A stretch of 64,000 bases of DNA, taken from Streptomyces sp. ITFR-16. Lineage in GTDB: Bacteria; Actinomycetota; Actinomycetes; Streptomycetales; Streptomycetaceae. The stretch spans positions 1,550,001-1,614,000 of the forward strand of contig NZ_CP134609.1 of NCBI RefSeq assembly GCF_031844705.1, written 5' to 3'. The position numbers were made by a program, and so were the translations under genes. The notes under the pieces were generated by a model. It searched no databases. It saw only the letters and a program-made list of their open reading frames with translations, and was not told where the DNA came from. Below, in pieces: positions 16,421 through 26,724 of the stretch (within the stretch, counting starts at the first letter, position 1; each line of letters opens with the position of its first letter).

Positions 16421-17308
16421 ATGTCTTCCGTACCTCCCCCCGTTCCTCCCCCGGCCCCGTCCGACGGCGCCTTCCTCCTCGGCGGCGAGCTGCCCGTACG
16501 CCGTCTCGGCTACGGCACCGCCCAGCTGACCGGTCCCGGCTACTGGGGCCCGCGCGGGGACCGGCGCGATGCCGTGGCCGTGCTGCGGGCGGCGGTGGAG
16601 CAGGGCGTCACGCTGATCGACACCGCCGACAACTACGGTCCCGGGGTGGCCGAGGAACTGGTCGCCGAGGCGCTGCACCCGTACCGCGAGGACCTGGTGA
16701 TCGCGACGAAGGGCGGGGTGGTGCGCACCGGCGACAGCTCCTGGCACATCGCGGGGCGGCCGGAGCGGCTGCGGGCGATGTGCGAGGCGAGTCTGCGGCG
16801 GCTGCGGACGGACCGGATCGACCTGTACCAGCTGCACCGGCTGGATCCGCAGGTGCCGATGGCCGAGCAGCTGGGGGCTCTGGATGCCCTGCGGCAGGAA
16901 GGTAAGATCCGGTACATCGGTCTGGACACCCTCACCGCCGACCAGCTGGAGCAGGCGCTCTCCCTGACCGGGATCGCCTCGGTGCAGAACCGCTTCAACC
17001 TCCTCGACCGCGCGTCGGACGCGGTGCTGAAGGTGTGCGAAACCCATGGCCTCGCCTTCCTCCCCTGGTTCCCGCTGGCCAACGGGGCGCTGACGGGCGA
17101 GGAGGCCGCGTCCCTCGACGGGATCGCGGAGCGCCACGGCGCCACCCGGGGGCAGATCGCCCTCGCGTGGCTGCTGCACCGCTCCCCCGTGCTGTGCCCG
17201 ACGCCGGGCACCGGTTCGCCCGCCCATCTGGCGGAGAACCTGGGGGCGCGCGGGATCCGGCTGACGACCGAGGACATGAGCCGCCTGGAGGCGCTCGCCT
17301 CCGCATGA
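16421..17308 (+). CDS. Aldo/keto reductase
   Basis: 295 residues, an NADPH-dependent TIM-barrel oxidoreductase. Visible catalytic tetrad elements: DTADNYGPGVAEEL (Asp and Tyr), IATKGGV (Lys) and QLHRLDP (His). The cofactor-binding end reads LCPTPGTGSPAHLAENLGA. Substrate unknown; the type is like YajO/Tas-related general reductases. It is followed 13 bases later by a lone ABC ATPase whose ribosome binding site overlaps this gene's stop, so they are probably cotranscribed. Confidence 0.9.
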   Translation: MSSVPPPVPPPAPSDGAFLLGGELPVRRLGYGTAQLTGPGYWGPRGDRRDAVAVLRAAVEQGVTLIDTADNYGPGVAEELVAEALHPYREDLVIATKGGVVRTGDSSWHIAGRPERLRAMCEASLRRLRTDRIDLYQLHRLDPQVPMAEQLGALDALRQEGKIRYIGLDTLTADQLEQALSLTGIASVQNRFNLLDRASDAVLKVCETHGLAFLPWFPLANGALTGEEAASLDGIAERHGATRGQIALAWLLHRSPVLCPTPGTGSPAHLAENLGARGIRLTTEDMSRLEALASA

Positions 17309-17321
17309 AGGAGCACCGCAC

Positions 17322-18164
17322 GTGACGACCACCGCACCCCTGCCCCCGTCCGTCCCCGAGGCTCCGGAGCCGGTGCCGGTGATCCGGGCCGACCGGGTCT
17401 GTCTCGTCCGGGACGGGAATCTGCTGCTGGACTCGGTCTCGCTGACCGTGCGCGGCGGGGAGCACTGGGCGCTGCTCGGTGCCAACGGGGCGGGCAAGTC
17501 CACCCTGCTCGGGCTGCTGGGTGCGGTCAATCACCCCACCCGGGGGTCGGTGGAGGTGCTGGGCCGGACGCTGGGGCGGGTCGATCTGCGGGAGCTGCGG
17601 ACGCTGCTGGGGCATGTCAATCCGCGCCATCCGCTGCGGTCGCCGCTGACGGTGGACGAGGTGGTGCTGACGGGTCTGACCAACTCGGTCGAGCCGGTGC
17701 CGCGCTGGTCGCCGAGTTCCGGGCAGCGGGAGCGGGCGGCGCGGCTGCTGGCGATGCTGGGGATGGCGGGCAAGACGGAGTCGCGCTGGCCGTCGCTGTC
17801 GCAGGGAGAGCGCGGGCGGACGCTCATCGCCCGCGCGCTGATGCCGCAGCCCCGGCTGCTGCTCCTCGACGAGCCGGCGACCGGTCTCGACCTGGCCGCG
17901 CGGGAGCAGTTGCTGGACAGTCTGGACGCGCTGCGCGAGGAGCATCCCGAGCTGGCGACGGTGCTGGTCACGCACCATCTGGAGGAGCTGCCCGCCTCGA
18001 CCACGCACGCGATGCTGCTGCGCGACGGGCGGTGTGTGGCCTCGGGCGCGGCGGACGGGGTGCTGACCACTGACCGGGTCAGCGAGTGCTTCGGCCATCC
18101 GGTGCGGATCGCGCGCACGGACGGGCGCTGGACGGCGCGGGCCCAGCGGCCCGCGCGCCGCTGA
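17322..18164 (+). CDS. ABC transporter-type ATP-binding protein without permease
   Basis: 280 residues, GTG start behind AAGGAG. Walker A GANGAGKST (about 53-61), signature LSQGERGRT and Walker B LLLLDEPATGLD are intact, and the H-loop VTHHLEELP follows. The sequence type is close to ModF/iron- or metal-complex ATPases (ATP-binding protein with a D-loop AREQLLD). No permease or binding protein is nearby, so it may serve a transporter encoded elsewhere or act as a soluble regulator. Not assignable further. Confidence 0.85.
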   Translation: MTTTAPLPPSVPEAPEPVPVIRADRVCLVRDGNLLLDSVSLTVRGGEHWALLGANGAGKSTLLGLLGAVNHPTRGSVEVLGRTLGRVDLRELRTLLGHVNPRHPLRSPLTVDEVVLTGLTNSVEPVPRWSPSSGQRERAARLLAMLGMAGKTESRWPSLSQGERGRTLIARALMPQPRLLLLDEPATGLDLAAREQLLDSLDALREEHPELATVLVTHHLEELPASTTHAMLLRDGRCVASGAADGVLTTDRVSECFGHPVRIARTDGRWTARAQRPARR

Positions 18165-18188
18165 CGCCCGCTCAGTCCTGGGCGGGCG
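18165..18188. terminator. Possible convergent terminator
   Basis: CGCCCGC (18165-18171) pairs with GCGGGCG (18182-18188), loop of ten bases. It lies exactly between the converging ABC ATPase gene and the SnoaL-like gene and overlaps the stop of the latter. Confidence 0.4.
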
Positions 18189-18552
18189 CGACGGCGAAGG
18201 GGGTGGCCTGGTGGTAGTAGAGCAGCCAGCCCGCGTCGGTGAGCCGCCAGAGCGAACTGCGGTGGGCGCGCTTCCCCTTGGCCTCGGTGTCGAAGGTCAG
18301 GTGGACGAGTTCCTCGGCCAGCTGGGTGCCGTGCATCCGTGAGGCGGTGAGCTGTCCGGGGCGCGGGGCCCGGCCCGAGATCAGCGAGTTGATGATGGTG
18401 GCCCGGTCCCAGTGGCGGCCGGTGGTGTCGACCTCGCGGTAGTCGGGGTGCAGGACCTGGTCGAGGAGTTCGGTGGAGGCCCGGACCAGCGGATCCAGCA
18501 GCCGGAGCTCGCCCTCGACGGCCGCGGCCACGCCCGGCGACGGCCCGGTCAT
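18172..18552 (-). CDS. SnoaL-like / DUF4440 nuclear-transport-factor-2 fold protein
   Basis: 126 residues. The sequence (LLDPLVRASTELLDQVLHPDYREVDTTGRHWDRATII ... WRLTDAGWLLYYHQAT) follows the cone-shaped NTF2-like fold of DUF4440/SnoaL proteins, with the characteristic early L-x-P-x-Y-x-E and the late W-R-x-x-x-x-G-W-x-x-x-x-x-Q strand. Members include small isomerases, ketosteroid-like enzymes and binding proteins; the specific role is not readable. Monocistronic and leftward. Confidence 0.8.
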   Translation of the reverse strand: MTGPSPGVAAAVEGELRLLDPLVRASTELLDQVLHPDYREVDTTGRHWDRATIINSLISGRAPRPGQLTASRMHGTQLAEELVHLTFDTEAKGKRAHRSSLWRLTDAGWLLYYHQATPFAVAPAQD

Positions 18553-18669
18553 GCGCCGCCCCCGCCCGTGTTCGTCATCATGGGCGTCACTTTATGACGG
18601 TCTTCCCGGGCCGGGCGGCCGCCGCGCCCCGTGGGGGAGGGCGCGGTGGCCGCCGGCGGGGTGGCGCTG

Positions 18670-19872
<1,203 letters not shown>

Positions 19873-20239
19873 GAAGAGGGGTCTCCTCGTCATTCTTTGT
19901 GGGGGGATTGGCCCTCGGCCGGAAGATCTCCGGGGGCTGGCTCGAAACCCTCGCCGATTGACGCGCTCAGATCAAGACCTTCATATAGCTGTGACTTACT
20001 CAACAAGGTTTCGTAATAAGAAATCGGCCAGCAGCACCCAAGTCGGGCGCGGAGCCCCGATGACCTTTACGTGTAAGGGGCTTTCACCCTCCGTCTCGGG
20101 GTGCGACCGGTCCGCAAGGCGGAGAAGGCACCCCACCGGCTCCGCAGGGAGCAGGAGGAGAAGGCTTGATTCCGCCCCTACGTTCGAAGCAGAGACGGCG
20201 GCGGTGGGCCGGTGTCGGTCGCGAGGGGGCAAGTCCGTG
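19873..20239. other. 367-base divergent control region between protease and MMPL genes
   Basis: Non-coding by my reading. It contains an unusually AT-rich patch (about 19975-20035) likely to hold one or both promoters, and a near-palindrome CCTTTAC-GT-GTAAGG at about 20064-20078. The last part before 20240 is GC-rich and A/G-rich and includes the GAGGGGG ribosome binding site of the MMPL gene. Confidence 0.45.
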
Positions 20240-22558
20240 ATGGGGAAAGTGGATTCGGCACGCGGCGGGGGGCCGCGGGTGCGGGGCATCGCCGCCCGGG
20301 CGGGCGGCTGGAGCGCACGGCACCGCTGGGCGGCCGTGACCATCTGGGTGCTGTTCGTCGTCCTCGCCATGGGGCTCGGCTCCGCCGCCGGCCGGGTCGA
20401 TGTGAAGGAGAGCGACCAGCTGTCCGGCGAGGTGGGCCGGGCCGTGCAGATCATCGAGGACGCGGGGCTCAAGGACCCGGCGGGCGAGACCGTCCTCATC
20501 CAGGCGCAGGGCACGGACGGGAAGAGTGCGGCCGAGGCGACCGCACCGGAGTTCCGCGCGGCGGTGGACGCCGTGATCGAGGCGGTGCAGGCCACCGGTG
20601 AAGTCACGGCGGTGACCTCGCCGTACACGACGAGGACCATCTCGGCCGACGGGCACAGCGCGCTGGTCCAGTTCGAGATGCGCGGCGACCCCGAGACCGC
20701 GAGCGAGCGCGTCGAGCCGGTGCTGAAGGCCGTGGCCGAGGTGGACGGGGAGCACGACGGGCTGGTGATCGAGGAGATCGGCGGCGCGAGCATGGGCAAG
20801 ACCTTCGACGACGCCTTCGGCAACGACTTCCAGCGGGCCGAACTCTCCGCCGTGCCGGTCGCGCTCGGCATCCTGCTGATCGCCTTCGGCGCGCTGGTCG
20901 CCGCGCTGCTCCCGGTGGCTCTGGCGCTCACCGCGATCATCGCGACGATGGGCCTGATGGGCGTGGTGAGCCATCTCCAGCCGATGAGCGACACGGCGAA
21001 CTCCGTGATGCTGCTGGTCGGTCTGGCCGTCGGCGTCGACTACTGCCTGTTCTATCTGCGCCGGGAGCGCGAGGAGCGGGCCAAGGGGCGGGACGCCCGG
21101 ACCGCGCTGATGATCGCCGCCGCGACCAGTGGCCGCGCGATCGTCGTCTCCGGGGTGACGGTCTGTGTCGCGATGGCGGGCATGCTCTTCACCGGGCTCG
21201 CGGAGTTCGAGGCGATGGGACTGGCCTCGCTCATGGTGGTCGCGGTCGCCATGGTCGGCTCGGTCACCGTGCTGCCCGCGCTGCTCTCGCTGCTCGGCGA
21301 GCGGGTCGAGAAGGGCCGGGTGCCGTTCCTGAGCCGCCTCAAGGGTGCGAAGCGGGGCGTCGCCGACGGCGAGAGCCGGGTGTGGCGTGCGGTGCTCGAT
21401 GTGGTGCTGCGCCGCCCCTGGACCGCGCTGGTGGTCGCCGCGGGCGCGCTGGCCGCGCTCGCGCTTCCCGCGCTCGGCATGCACACCCAGAACCTCACGC
21501 TGGACCAGGAGTTCGGCGACTCGCTGCCGATCGTACGGACCTACGACCGGCTCAACGAGGCCTTCCCCGGCGGCGCCGACCCGGCCCAGGTCGTGGTGAA
21601 GGCGGACGACATCGGCGCGGCGCCCGTGCGCCGGGCACTGGACGAGTTCCGCCGGCAGGCCGTGGCCTCGGGCGCCTCGAAGGGCCCGGTGGACATGGTC
21701 ACGCACGACGCGGAGAACATCGCGGTGATCGACGTACCGCTGGTCGGCGGCTCCGACCAGGACCGGGCCGTCAGGAGCCTGGACCTGCTGCGCGACACCG
21801 TACGCCCGGCGACGCTCGGCAGGGTCGCGGGCGTCGAGGCACCGATCACCGGCCAGGTCGCCGGGTCGAAGGACTTCAACGACCAGATCGTCGGCGCGGT
21901 CGTGCCGGTCTTCGTCTTCGTGGTCGTCTTCGCCTTCCTGCTGATGCTGCTCTGCTTCCGCTCCCTGACGATCGCCGTCACCTCCATCGTGCTCAACCTG
22001 CTCTCGGTGGGGGCGGCCTACGGCATTCTGACCGCCGTCTTCCAGCACGGCTGGGGTGCCTCGCTGGTCGGCGCGGAGGGCGTCGGGGCGATCATCTCCT
22101 GGCTGCCGCTGTTCCTCTTCGTCATCCTCTTCGGGCTCTCGATGGACTACCACGTCTTCGTGGTCTCCCGGATCCGTGAGGCGCGGCTGCAGGGCCGCAC
22201 CACCCGGGACGCCATCGCCCACGGCGTGGTGACGACGGCCGGAGTGGTGACCAGCGCGGCCGTGATCATGGTCGCCGTCTTCGCGATCTTCGGCACGCTG
22301 TCGATGCAGTCCATGAAGCAGATGGGGGTGGGCCTGGCGGCGGCCGTGCTGATCGACGCCACGATCATCCGGGGCATCCTGCTCCCCGCGGTCATGGCCC
22401 TGCTGGACGAGCGCAACTGGTACTTCCCGCACTGGCTGCGCCGGCTGCCGGACCTGACCCACGACGAGTCGTACGACGACCTCCCGGTCGCGGCGGCCCC
22501 GGCGCACGCCGTGGACGCCCCGCACGGGGACGACGAGCCGGAGCGGGTCGGGGCCTGA
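20240..22558 (+). CDS. MMPL/RND family membrane transporter
   Basis: 772 residues from ATG 20240; GTG at 20237 is equally possible. The topology is that of MMPL exporters: TM1 (VTIWVLFVVLAMGLGSA), a periplasmic domain, a five-helix bundle, a second TM start (PWTALVVAAGALAAL), a second periplasmic domain and five more helices. The proton-relay Asp-Tyr pairs are present in GLAVGVDYCLFYL (TM4) and LFGLSMDYHVFV (TM10). Such proteins export lipids, siderophores or antibiotics by proton motive force; substrate unknown. Ends at a strong terminator. Confidence 0.93.
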   Translation: MGKVDSARGGGPRVRGIAARAGGWSARHRWAAVTIWVLFVVLAMGLGSAAGRVDVKESDQLSGEVGRAVQIIEDAGLKDPAGETVLIQAQGTDGKSAAEATAPEFRAAVDAVIEAVQATGEVTAVTSPYTTRTISADGHSALVQFEMRGDPETASERVEPVLKAVAEVDGEHDGLVIEEIGGASMGKTFDDAFGNDFQRAELSAVPVALGILLIAFGALVAALLPVALALTAIIATMGLMGVVSHLQPMSDTANSVMLLVGLAVGVDYCLFYLRREREERAKGRDARTALMIAAATSGRAIVVSGVTVCVAMAGMLFTGLAEFEAMGLASLMVVAVAMVGSVTVLPALLSLLGERVEKGRVPFLSRLKGAKRGVADGESRVWRAVLDVVLRRPWTALVVAAGALAALALPALGMHTQNLTLDQEFGDSLPIVRTYDRLNEAFPGGADPAQVVVKADDIGAAPVRRALDEFRRQAVASGASKGPVDMVTHDAENIAVIDVPLVGGSDQDRAVRSLDLLRDTVRPATLGRVAGVEAPITGQVAGSKDFNDQIVGAVVPVFVFVVVFAFLLMLLCFRSLTIAVTSIVLNLLSVGAAYGILTAVFQHGWGASLVGAEGVGAIISWLPLFLFVILFGLSMDYHVFVVSRIREARLQGRTTRDAIAHGVVTTAGVVTSAAVIMVAVFAIFGTLSMQSMKQMGVGLAAAVLIDATIIRGILLPAVMALLDERNWYFPHWLRRLPDLTHDESYDDLPVAAAPAHAVDAPHGDDEPERVGA

Positions 22559-22573
22559 TCCGCGCCCGTCCTG

Positions 22574-22616
22574 CGCCCGTCCTGCCCCGGGAGGCGCTCC
22601 CGGGGCAGGACGGGCG
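22574..22616. terminator. Strong terminator between MMPL and ABC binding-protein genes
   Basis: Perfect 20-bp stem (22574-22593 with 22597-22616) with a three-base loop, located between two converging genes and four bases from the stop of the leftward binding-protein gene. The first part is preceded by a partial duplication of the arm (GCGCCCGTCCTG at about 22562-22573). Confidence 0.9.
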
Positions 22617-22619
22617 TGT

Positions 22620-23909
22620 TCAGCGCTGGTAGCGGGCCAGCACCCGGTTGCCGTCCACGACCAGACGCTTCTTCAGCTCGGCCGCGTCGATCGCGCCGCT
22701 GTAGTACTCCTGGAGCGCGGGGGTGGCGACCTTGTCCTTCCACTCGGGGTAGCCGCGCACGGACTGGGCCGGCGCGGAGCGCAGCGCCCCGGCGAGGGCG
22801 GCGCCGGTCGCCCAGCCCCGGTCCCGGGTGTGCAGCGAGGGGTCGGCCAGCGCCTCGGTGCCGGTCGGCAGCATCCAGTCCCCCTTGGCCAGCCGCACCA
22901 TGTTGGCGGGCCGCAGCAGGAAGTCGATGAACTCCACGGCCTCCTTCTTGTGCGGGCTGTCCTCGGCGACGGACAGGGTCTGCGGGCTCACCCCCTGGGC
23001 CAGTCCCTCGCTGCCGGCCGGCGCGGGCAGCACCGTCCACTCGAAGCCCTTCGGTGCCTGCTCGACCACCTGCTGCCGGTAGGAGAACCCGAGCGGCACC
23101 ATCGCGTACTTGCCGCCGAACAGGCCGGGGAGCGTGTCGCCGCCGCCCATGCCGAGGGCGGTGCGGGCGGCGCTGTGGTCGGTGTTGACCTGGTCGTGGA
23201 TGGTCCCGGGGACCACCTGGTCGCCCCGGTCCGCCGCGAGCGTGACCTTGCCGTCGGCGCCCCGGTGGAACAGCTCGCCGCCCGCCGAGAGACCGAGGTT
23301 GAGGGTGACGGAGACCGGCTCCTTGAGCGGCCAGGCGATCCCGTAACGGCCCTTGCCGGTCAGTTCCTTGGTGACCCGGCGGAACTCCGGCCAGCTCCAG
23401 GGCTTCTCCGGGGTCGGGATGCGGACTCCCGAGTCCTTGAGAATCCTGGTGTTGGCGATGAGGACCCTCGGCTCCTGGAGGAACGGGACCCCGTAGACCC
23501 CGCCGTCGAAGGTGGTGGTCTGCCAGCTCTGCCGGGGGATGTCCGCGCTCAGCCGGTCCGGCAGGAGCGTGCGCAGATCGGCGAGGTAGCCGCCGTACGC
23601 GAAGTCCGCGAGGTCGTCGGAGGCGTCATGGATGACATCGGGCGCCTCGTCCCCCTCGAAGGAGGTGAGGAGCTGGTCGTGGACGCTGTCCCAGCTGCCC
23701 TGGACGTACTGGACCTGGACGTCGGGATGGCTCGCGTTCCACTCCTTCACCAGCCGCTTGTTGATGTCGACCGACTCCTTCTGCCAGGCCAGCGACTGGA
23801 AGCGGAGGTGGATCCTCCCGTCGGGCCGGCCGTCGCCGCCCCCGCCGCATCCGGTGAGCAGCAGGGCGAGCGCGGTGGCGGCGGCCGCCGTGCGTACGAG
23901 TGCGCGCAT
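22620..23909 (-). CDS. Sugar-type ABC transporter substrate-binding lipoprotein
   Basis: 429 residues from ATG 23909, which overlaps the permease stop (TGATG). Lipobox LLLTGCGGGG puts the lipid at Cys 21. The fold is a class-I extracellular solute-binding protein (family 1, MalE/MsmE-like): ITLRFQSLAWQKESVDI-type start, a WDSVHDQLLTSFEGDEAPDVI block, GVYGVPFLQEP and GGDTLPGLFGGKYAMVPLG. Binds an oligosaccharide or related ligand outside the membrane. Last gene of a three-gene operon with two permeases. Confidence 0.92.
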   Translation of the reverse strand: MRALVRTAAAATALALLLTGCGGGGDGRPDGRIHLRFQSLAWQKESVDINKRLVKEWNASHPDVQVQYVQGSWDSVHDQLLTSFEGDEAPDVIHDASDDLADFAYGGYLADLRTLLPDRLSADIPRQSWQTTTFDGGVYGVPFLQEPRVLIANTRILKDSGVRIPTPEKPWSWPEFRRVTKELTGKGRYGIAWPLKEPVSVTLNLGLSAGGELFHRGADGKVTLAADRGDQVVPGTIHDQVNTDHSAARTALGMGGGDTLPGLFGGKYAMVPLGFSYRQQVVEQAPKGFEWTVLPAPAGSEGLAQGVSPQTLSVAEDSPHKKEAVEFIDFLLRPANMVRLAKGDWMLPTGTEALADPSLHTRDRGWATGAALAGALRSAPAQSVRGYPEWKDKVATPALQEYYSGAIDAAELKKRLVVDGNRVLARYQR

Positions 23910-24748
23910 CAGCTCTTCACCGCCCCGGCCAGCATGCCGCCCGTGATCCGCCGCTGGATGACGGCGAACAGGACGAGCGAGGGAAGGGTGGCGAGGAACG
24001 CGGCGGCGGCGAGGGGCCCGAGGTCGCTCGCGCCCTCCGCGCCGAGGAAGTGGGTCAGGACGACCGGCAGGGTCTGCTTCTCCGGGGTCTTGAGCAGGAC
24101 GAGCGCGAAGAAGAACTCGTTCCACGCGGTGATGAACGCGAAGAGCGCCGTGGCGACGATCCCGGGGGCCAGCAGCGGGGCGGTCACCGAGACGAGGGTC
24201 CGCAGCCTGCCCGCCCCGTCGACCGCCGCGGCCTCCTCCAGTTCGCGCGGCACGGCCCGTACGTAGCCGACGAGCATCCAGAGCGCGAAGGGCAGCGCCC
24301 ACACGACGTAGACCATGATCAGCCCCCACAGGGTGTTGATCAGATGCAGCTGCTTGAGGACCAGGAAGAGCGGGATGATCAGCAGGACGAAGGGGAACGC
24401 CTGGCTGACCACGACCCAGCCGGTGGCGGCCGTGGAGAGCCGCGAGCGGTGGCGGGCCATCACATAGGCCATCGGGGTGGCGATGACGACGGCGATGACC
24501 CCGGCCGACAGGGCGGCGATCAGCGAGTTGGCGGCGGCCCGGAGCAGCGGCTGCTCGTCGAAGGCCTGCCGGAAGTTGTCCAGCGTCGGGTGTTCGGGGA
24601 TCCAGGTCGGATGCAGGGAGCCCAGCTCGGGCGCCGGTTTGAAGGCGGTCGAGATCAGCCAGAGGAACGGGAACGCCAGGAAGACGAGATAGCAGAGCAG
24701 CGCCGCGTACTGCCCGGCGCGGGTGGTTCCGCTGGTGCGCGGACTCAT
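23909..24748 (-). CDS. Sugar-type ABC transporter permease (MalG-like)
   Basis: 279 residues with six predicted membrane helices, starting YAALLCYLVFLAFPFLW. The EAA loop is read as ELEEAAAVDGAGRLRTLVSVTAPLLAPG, which contacts the ATPase. Start overlaps the MalF-like gene stop (ATGA, 24745-24748). Pairs with the neighbouring permease to form the channel. No ATPase is encoded nearby; in Streptomyces the shared ATPase MsiK usually serves such transporters. Confidence 0.93.
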   Translation of the reverse strand: MSPRTSGTTRAGQYAALLCYLVFLAFPFLWLISTAFKPAPELGSLHPTWIPEHPTLDNFRQAFDEQPLLRAAANSLIAALSAGVIAVVIATPMAYVMARHRSRLSTAATGWVVVSQAFPFVLLIIPLFLVLKQLHLINTLWGLIMVYVVWALPFALWMLVGYVRAVPRELEEAAAVDGAGRLRTLVSVTAPLLAPGIVATALFAFITAWNEFFFALVLLKTPEKQTLPVVLTHFLGAEGASDLGPLAAAAFLATLPSLVLFAVIQRRITGGMLAGAVKS

Positions 24749-25683
24749 CGGTCGTCGCCTCCCCCGAGCCGTCCGGCGAGATACACGGCGAGGATCACGG
24801 AGATCACCGCGACCATCACACAGCCCATCGCCGCGGCGTAGCCGAACTGTCCGTACCTAAAGGCCTCTTCGTACGCGAAGAGCATCGGCAGCCGGGTCCG
24901 GCCGCCGGGACCGCCGTTGGTCAGCACATAGACCAGGGCGAAGGAGTTGAAGTTCCAGATGAAGTTGAGGGCCGTGATGGAGAGGGCCACCGGCTTGAGC
25001 GCGGGCCAGGTGACGGTACGGAAGCGGCGCCAGGCGCCCGCACCGTCCAGGGCGGCGGCCTCGTGGAGTTCGCGCGGGGTGTTCTGCAGGCCGGCCAGCA
25101 GGGCGACCGTGGTCTGCGGCATGCCGGCCCAGACCCCGACGAGGATCACCGCGGGCAGGGCGGTGGCGAGCCCGGTCAGCCAGTCGCGGCCGTCGCCCAG
25201 GCCGAGGTCGCGAAGGGTCTCGTTGAGGATGCCGGCGTCCGGGTTGTAGACGAGCCGCCACATGATGCCGACGACGACCTCGGGCATCGCCCAGGGGATG
25301 ATCGCCAGCGCCCGGGCCAGCCAGCGCATCCGCAGGTTCTCGTTGAGCAGCAGGGCGAGGCCGAGGGCCAGCACGAACTGCGGGACGGTGACGCCGACCG
25401 CCCAGACCAGGCCGATCCGGAACGACTCCCAGAACAGCCCGTCGTGGAGCAGGTCCTGGAAGTTCAGCGTGCCGACCCACTGGGTGGACCTGGTGCGGCC
25501 CGACTGGGAGTCGGTGAAGGCGAGCGCGATGCCGTAGAGCAGGGGGCCGACGCTCAGTACCAGGATCGGGATCAGGGCGGGCAGCACCAGGAACCAGGTT
25601 CCGGCGTTGCGCGCGGGTCCCCGGGGCGGTCCGCCCGGCGGGCCGTGTCTCCCCGACTGCACGGTTGCACTCGCCAATGTCAT
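24745..25683 (-). CDS. Sugar-type ABC transporter permease (MalF-like)
   Basis: 312 residues; AGGGGG lies eight bases before ATG 25683. Six membrane helices beginning TWFLVLPALIPILVLSVGPLLYG, and an EAA loop ELHEAAALDGAGAWRRFRTVTWPALKP. First gene of the operon; no local regulator (LacI/GntR) is encoded next to it, so control must come from elsewhere. Confidence 0.93.
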   Translation of the reverse strand: MTLASATVQSGRHGPPGGPPRGPARNAGTWFLVLPALIPILVLSVGPLLYGIALAFTDSQSGRTRSTQWVGTLNFQDLLHDGLFWESFRIGLVWAVGVTVPQFVLALGLALLLNENLRMRWLARALAIIPWAMPEVVVGIMWRLVYNPDAGILNETLRDLGLGDGRDWLTGLATALPAVILVGVWAGMPQTTVALLAGLQNTPRELHEAAALDGAGAWRRFRTVTWPALKPVALSITALNFIWNFNSFALVYVLTNGGPGGRTRLPMLFAYEEAFRYGQFGYAAAMGCVMVAVISVILAVYLAGRLGGGDDR

Positions 25684-25808
25684 GGATGCGACCCCCTTGC
25701 GTCATCCGCCGATTTTATCCCGATCTGGCCGCTCAGGTGGCCCCCGTCATCGTGCTGACGGGCCGTGGGTTCGTCAAGGCAACCTGCACAGATGCGAAAA
25801 TCGGATCC

Positions 25809-26675
25809 ATGAACGAGATGGAAGCGCGCGAGGTACTGACCGCTGCCGGACACTCCGGCGACGCGGAGCTGCTCGCGCTGGGCGAGAACGCGGTGTTCGC
25901 CGCCGGAGACCTGGTGGTCAAGGTCGGCCGCGACGCCGTGCGCAGCCCCGAGCTGCGCGAGCGGGCCGAGCGCGAGGTGGCCGTGGCCCGCTGGCTCGCC
26001 GCGTCCGGCGTCCCCGCCGTGCGGGCCGCCGAGCCCGGGGCGCGGCTGGTCGAGGGGCATCCCGTGACGCTCTGGCACCGGCTGCCCGAGGCCGTGCGGC
26101 CCGCCGAGCCGAGGGATCTGGCGCCCCTGCTCACCGCCGTGCACGCGCTGACCGAGCCCGAGGACTTCACCCTGCCCCGCCGCGAGCTGCTGGGCGGTGT
26201 CGAGCGCTGGCTGCGCCTGGCGGGCGAGGCGATCGACCCGGCCGACGCGGCGTATCTGCGCGAGCGCCGCGACGGCTTCGCGACGGCGGCCGCCGCACTG
26301 GTCCCCCATCTGGCCCCGGGCCCGATCCACGGCGACGCGCTGGCGCGCAACGTCCATGTCGGGCCCGACGGGCCGGTCCTGGTGGACCTGGAGACCTTCG
26401 CCGCGGACCTGCGCGAACACGATCTGGTGGTCCTCGCCCTGTCCCGGGACCGGTACGGGCTCCCGGCCGCGTCCTACGACGCGTTCACCGAGGCGTACGG
26501 CTGGGACGTGCGGGAGTGGGACGGGTGCGGGGTGCTGCGGGGTGCCCGGGAGACGGCGAGCTGTGCGTGGGTCGCCCAGCATGCGCCGTCCAGCCCGAAG
26601 GCGCTCGCGGAGTTCCGCCGCCGCGTGGCATCGCTGCGGGACGGTGACACGGCGGTGCGGTGGTACCCGTTCTGA
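25809..26675 (+). CDS. Phosphotransferase-fold (APH) protein
   Basis: 288 residues. The aminoglycoside phosphotransferase/choline kinase fold is shown by the catalytic loop GPIHGDALARNVHV (His-Gly-Asp...Asn, about 173-185) and the metal-binding VDLETFA that follows. The N-terminal lobe has LGENAVFAAGDLVVKVGR, giving the ATP-contacting Lys. Substrate is not readable; most chromosomal members in Streptomyces act on small hydroxyl compounds rather than giving clinical resistance. No strong ribosome binding site precedes ATG 25809, and ATG 25818 is an alternative. Confidence 0.82.
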   Translation: MNEMEAREVLTAAGHSGDAELLALGENAVFAAGDLVVKVGRDAVRSPELRERAEREVAVARWLAASGVPAVRAAEPGARLVEGHPVTLWHRLPEAVRPAEPRDLAPLLTAVHALTEPEDFTLPRRELLGGVERWLRLAGEAIDPADAAYLRERRDGFATAAAALVPHLAPGPIHGDALARNVHVGPDGPVLVDLETFAADLREHDLVVLALSRDRYGLPAASYDAFTEAYGWDVREWDGCGVLRGARETASCAWVAQHAPSSPKALAEFRRRVASLRDGDTAVRWYPF

Positions 26676-26705
26676 CCGTGTTGTCCTCAATTGAGGACAA
26701 CACGG
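26676..26705. terminator. Perfect 30-bp palindrome between convergent genes
   Basis: CCGTGTTGTCCTCAA (26676-26690) is followed directly by its exact reverse complement (26691-26705). It begins one base after the stop of the phosphotransferase gene and lies 19 bases past the exonuclease stop, so it most likely ends transcription both ways, but a loopless palindrome with an AT-rich centre is unusual and could also be a protein binding site. Confidence 0.7.
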
Positions 26706-26724
26706 ACGGGCATGACGCCCGCTG

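Noticed and set aside
25684..25808. Operator for a LacI/GntR regulator upstream of the sugar importer
   Set aside because: No clear inverted repeat found and no such regulator gene is adjacent.
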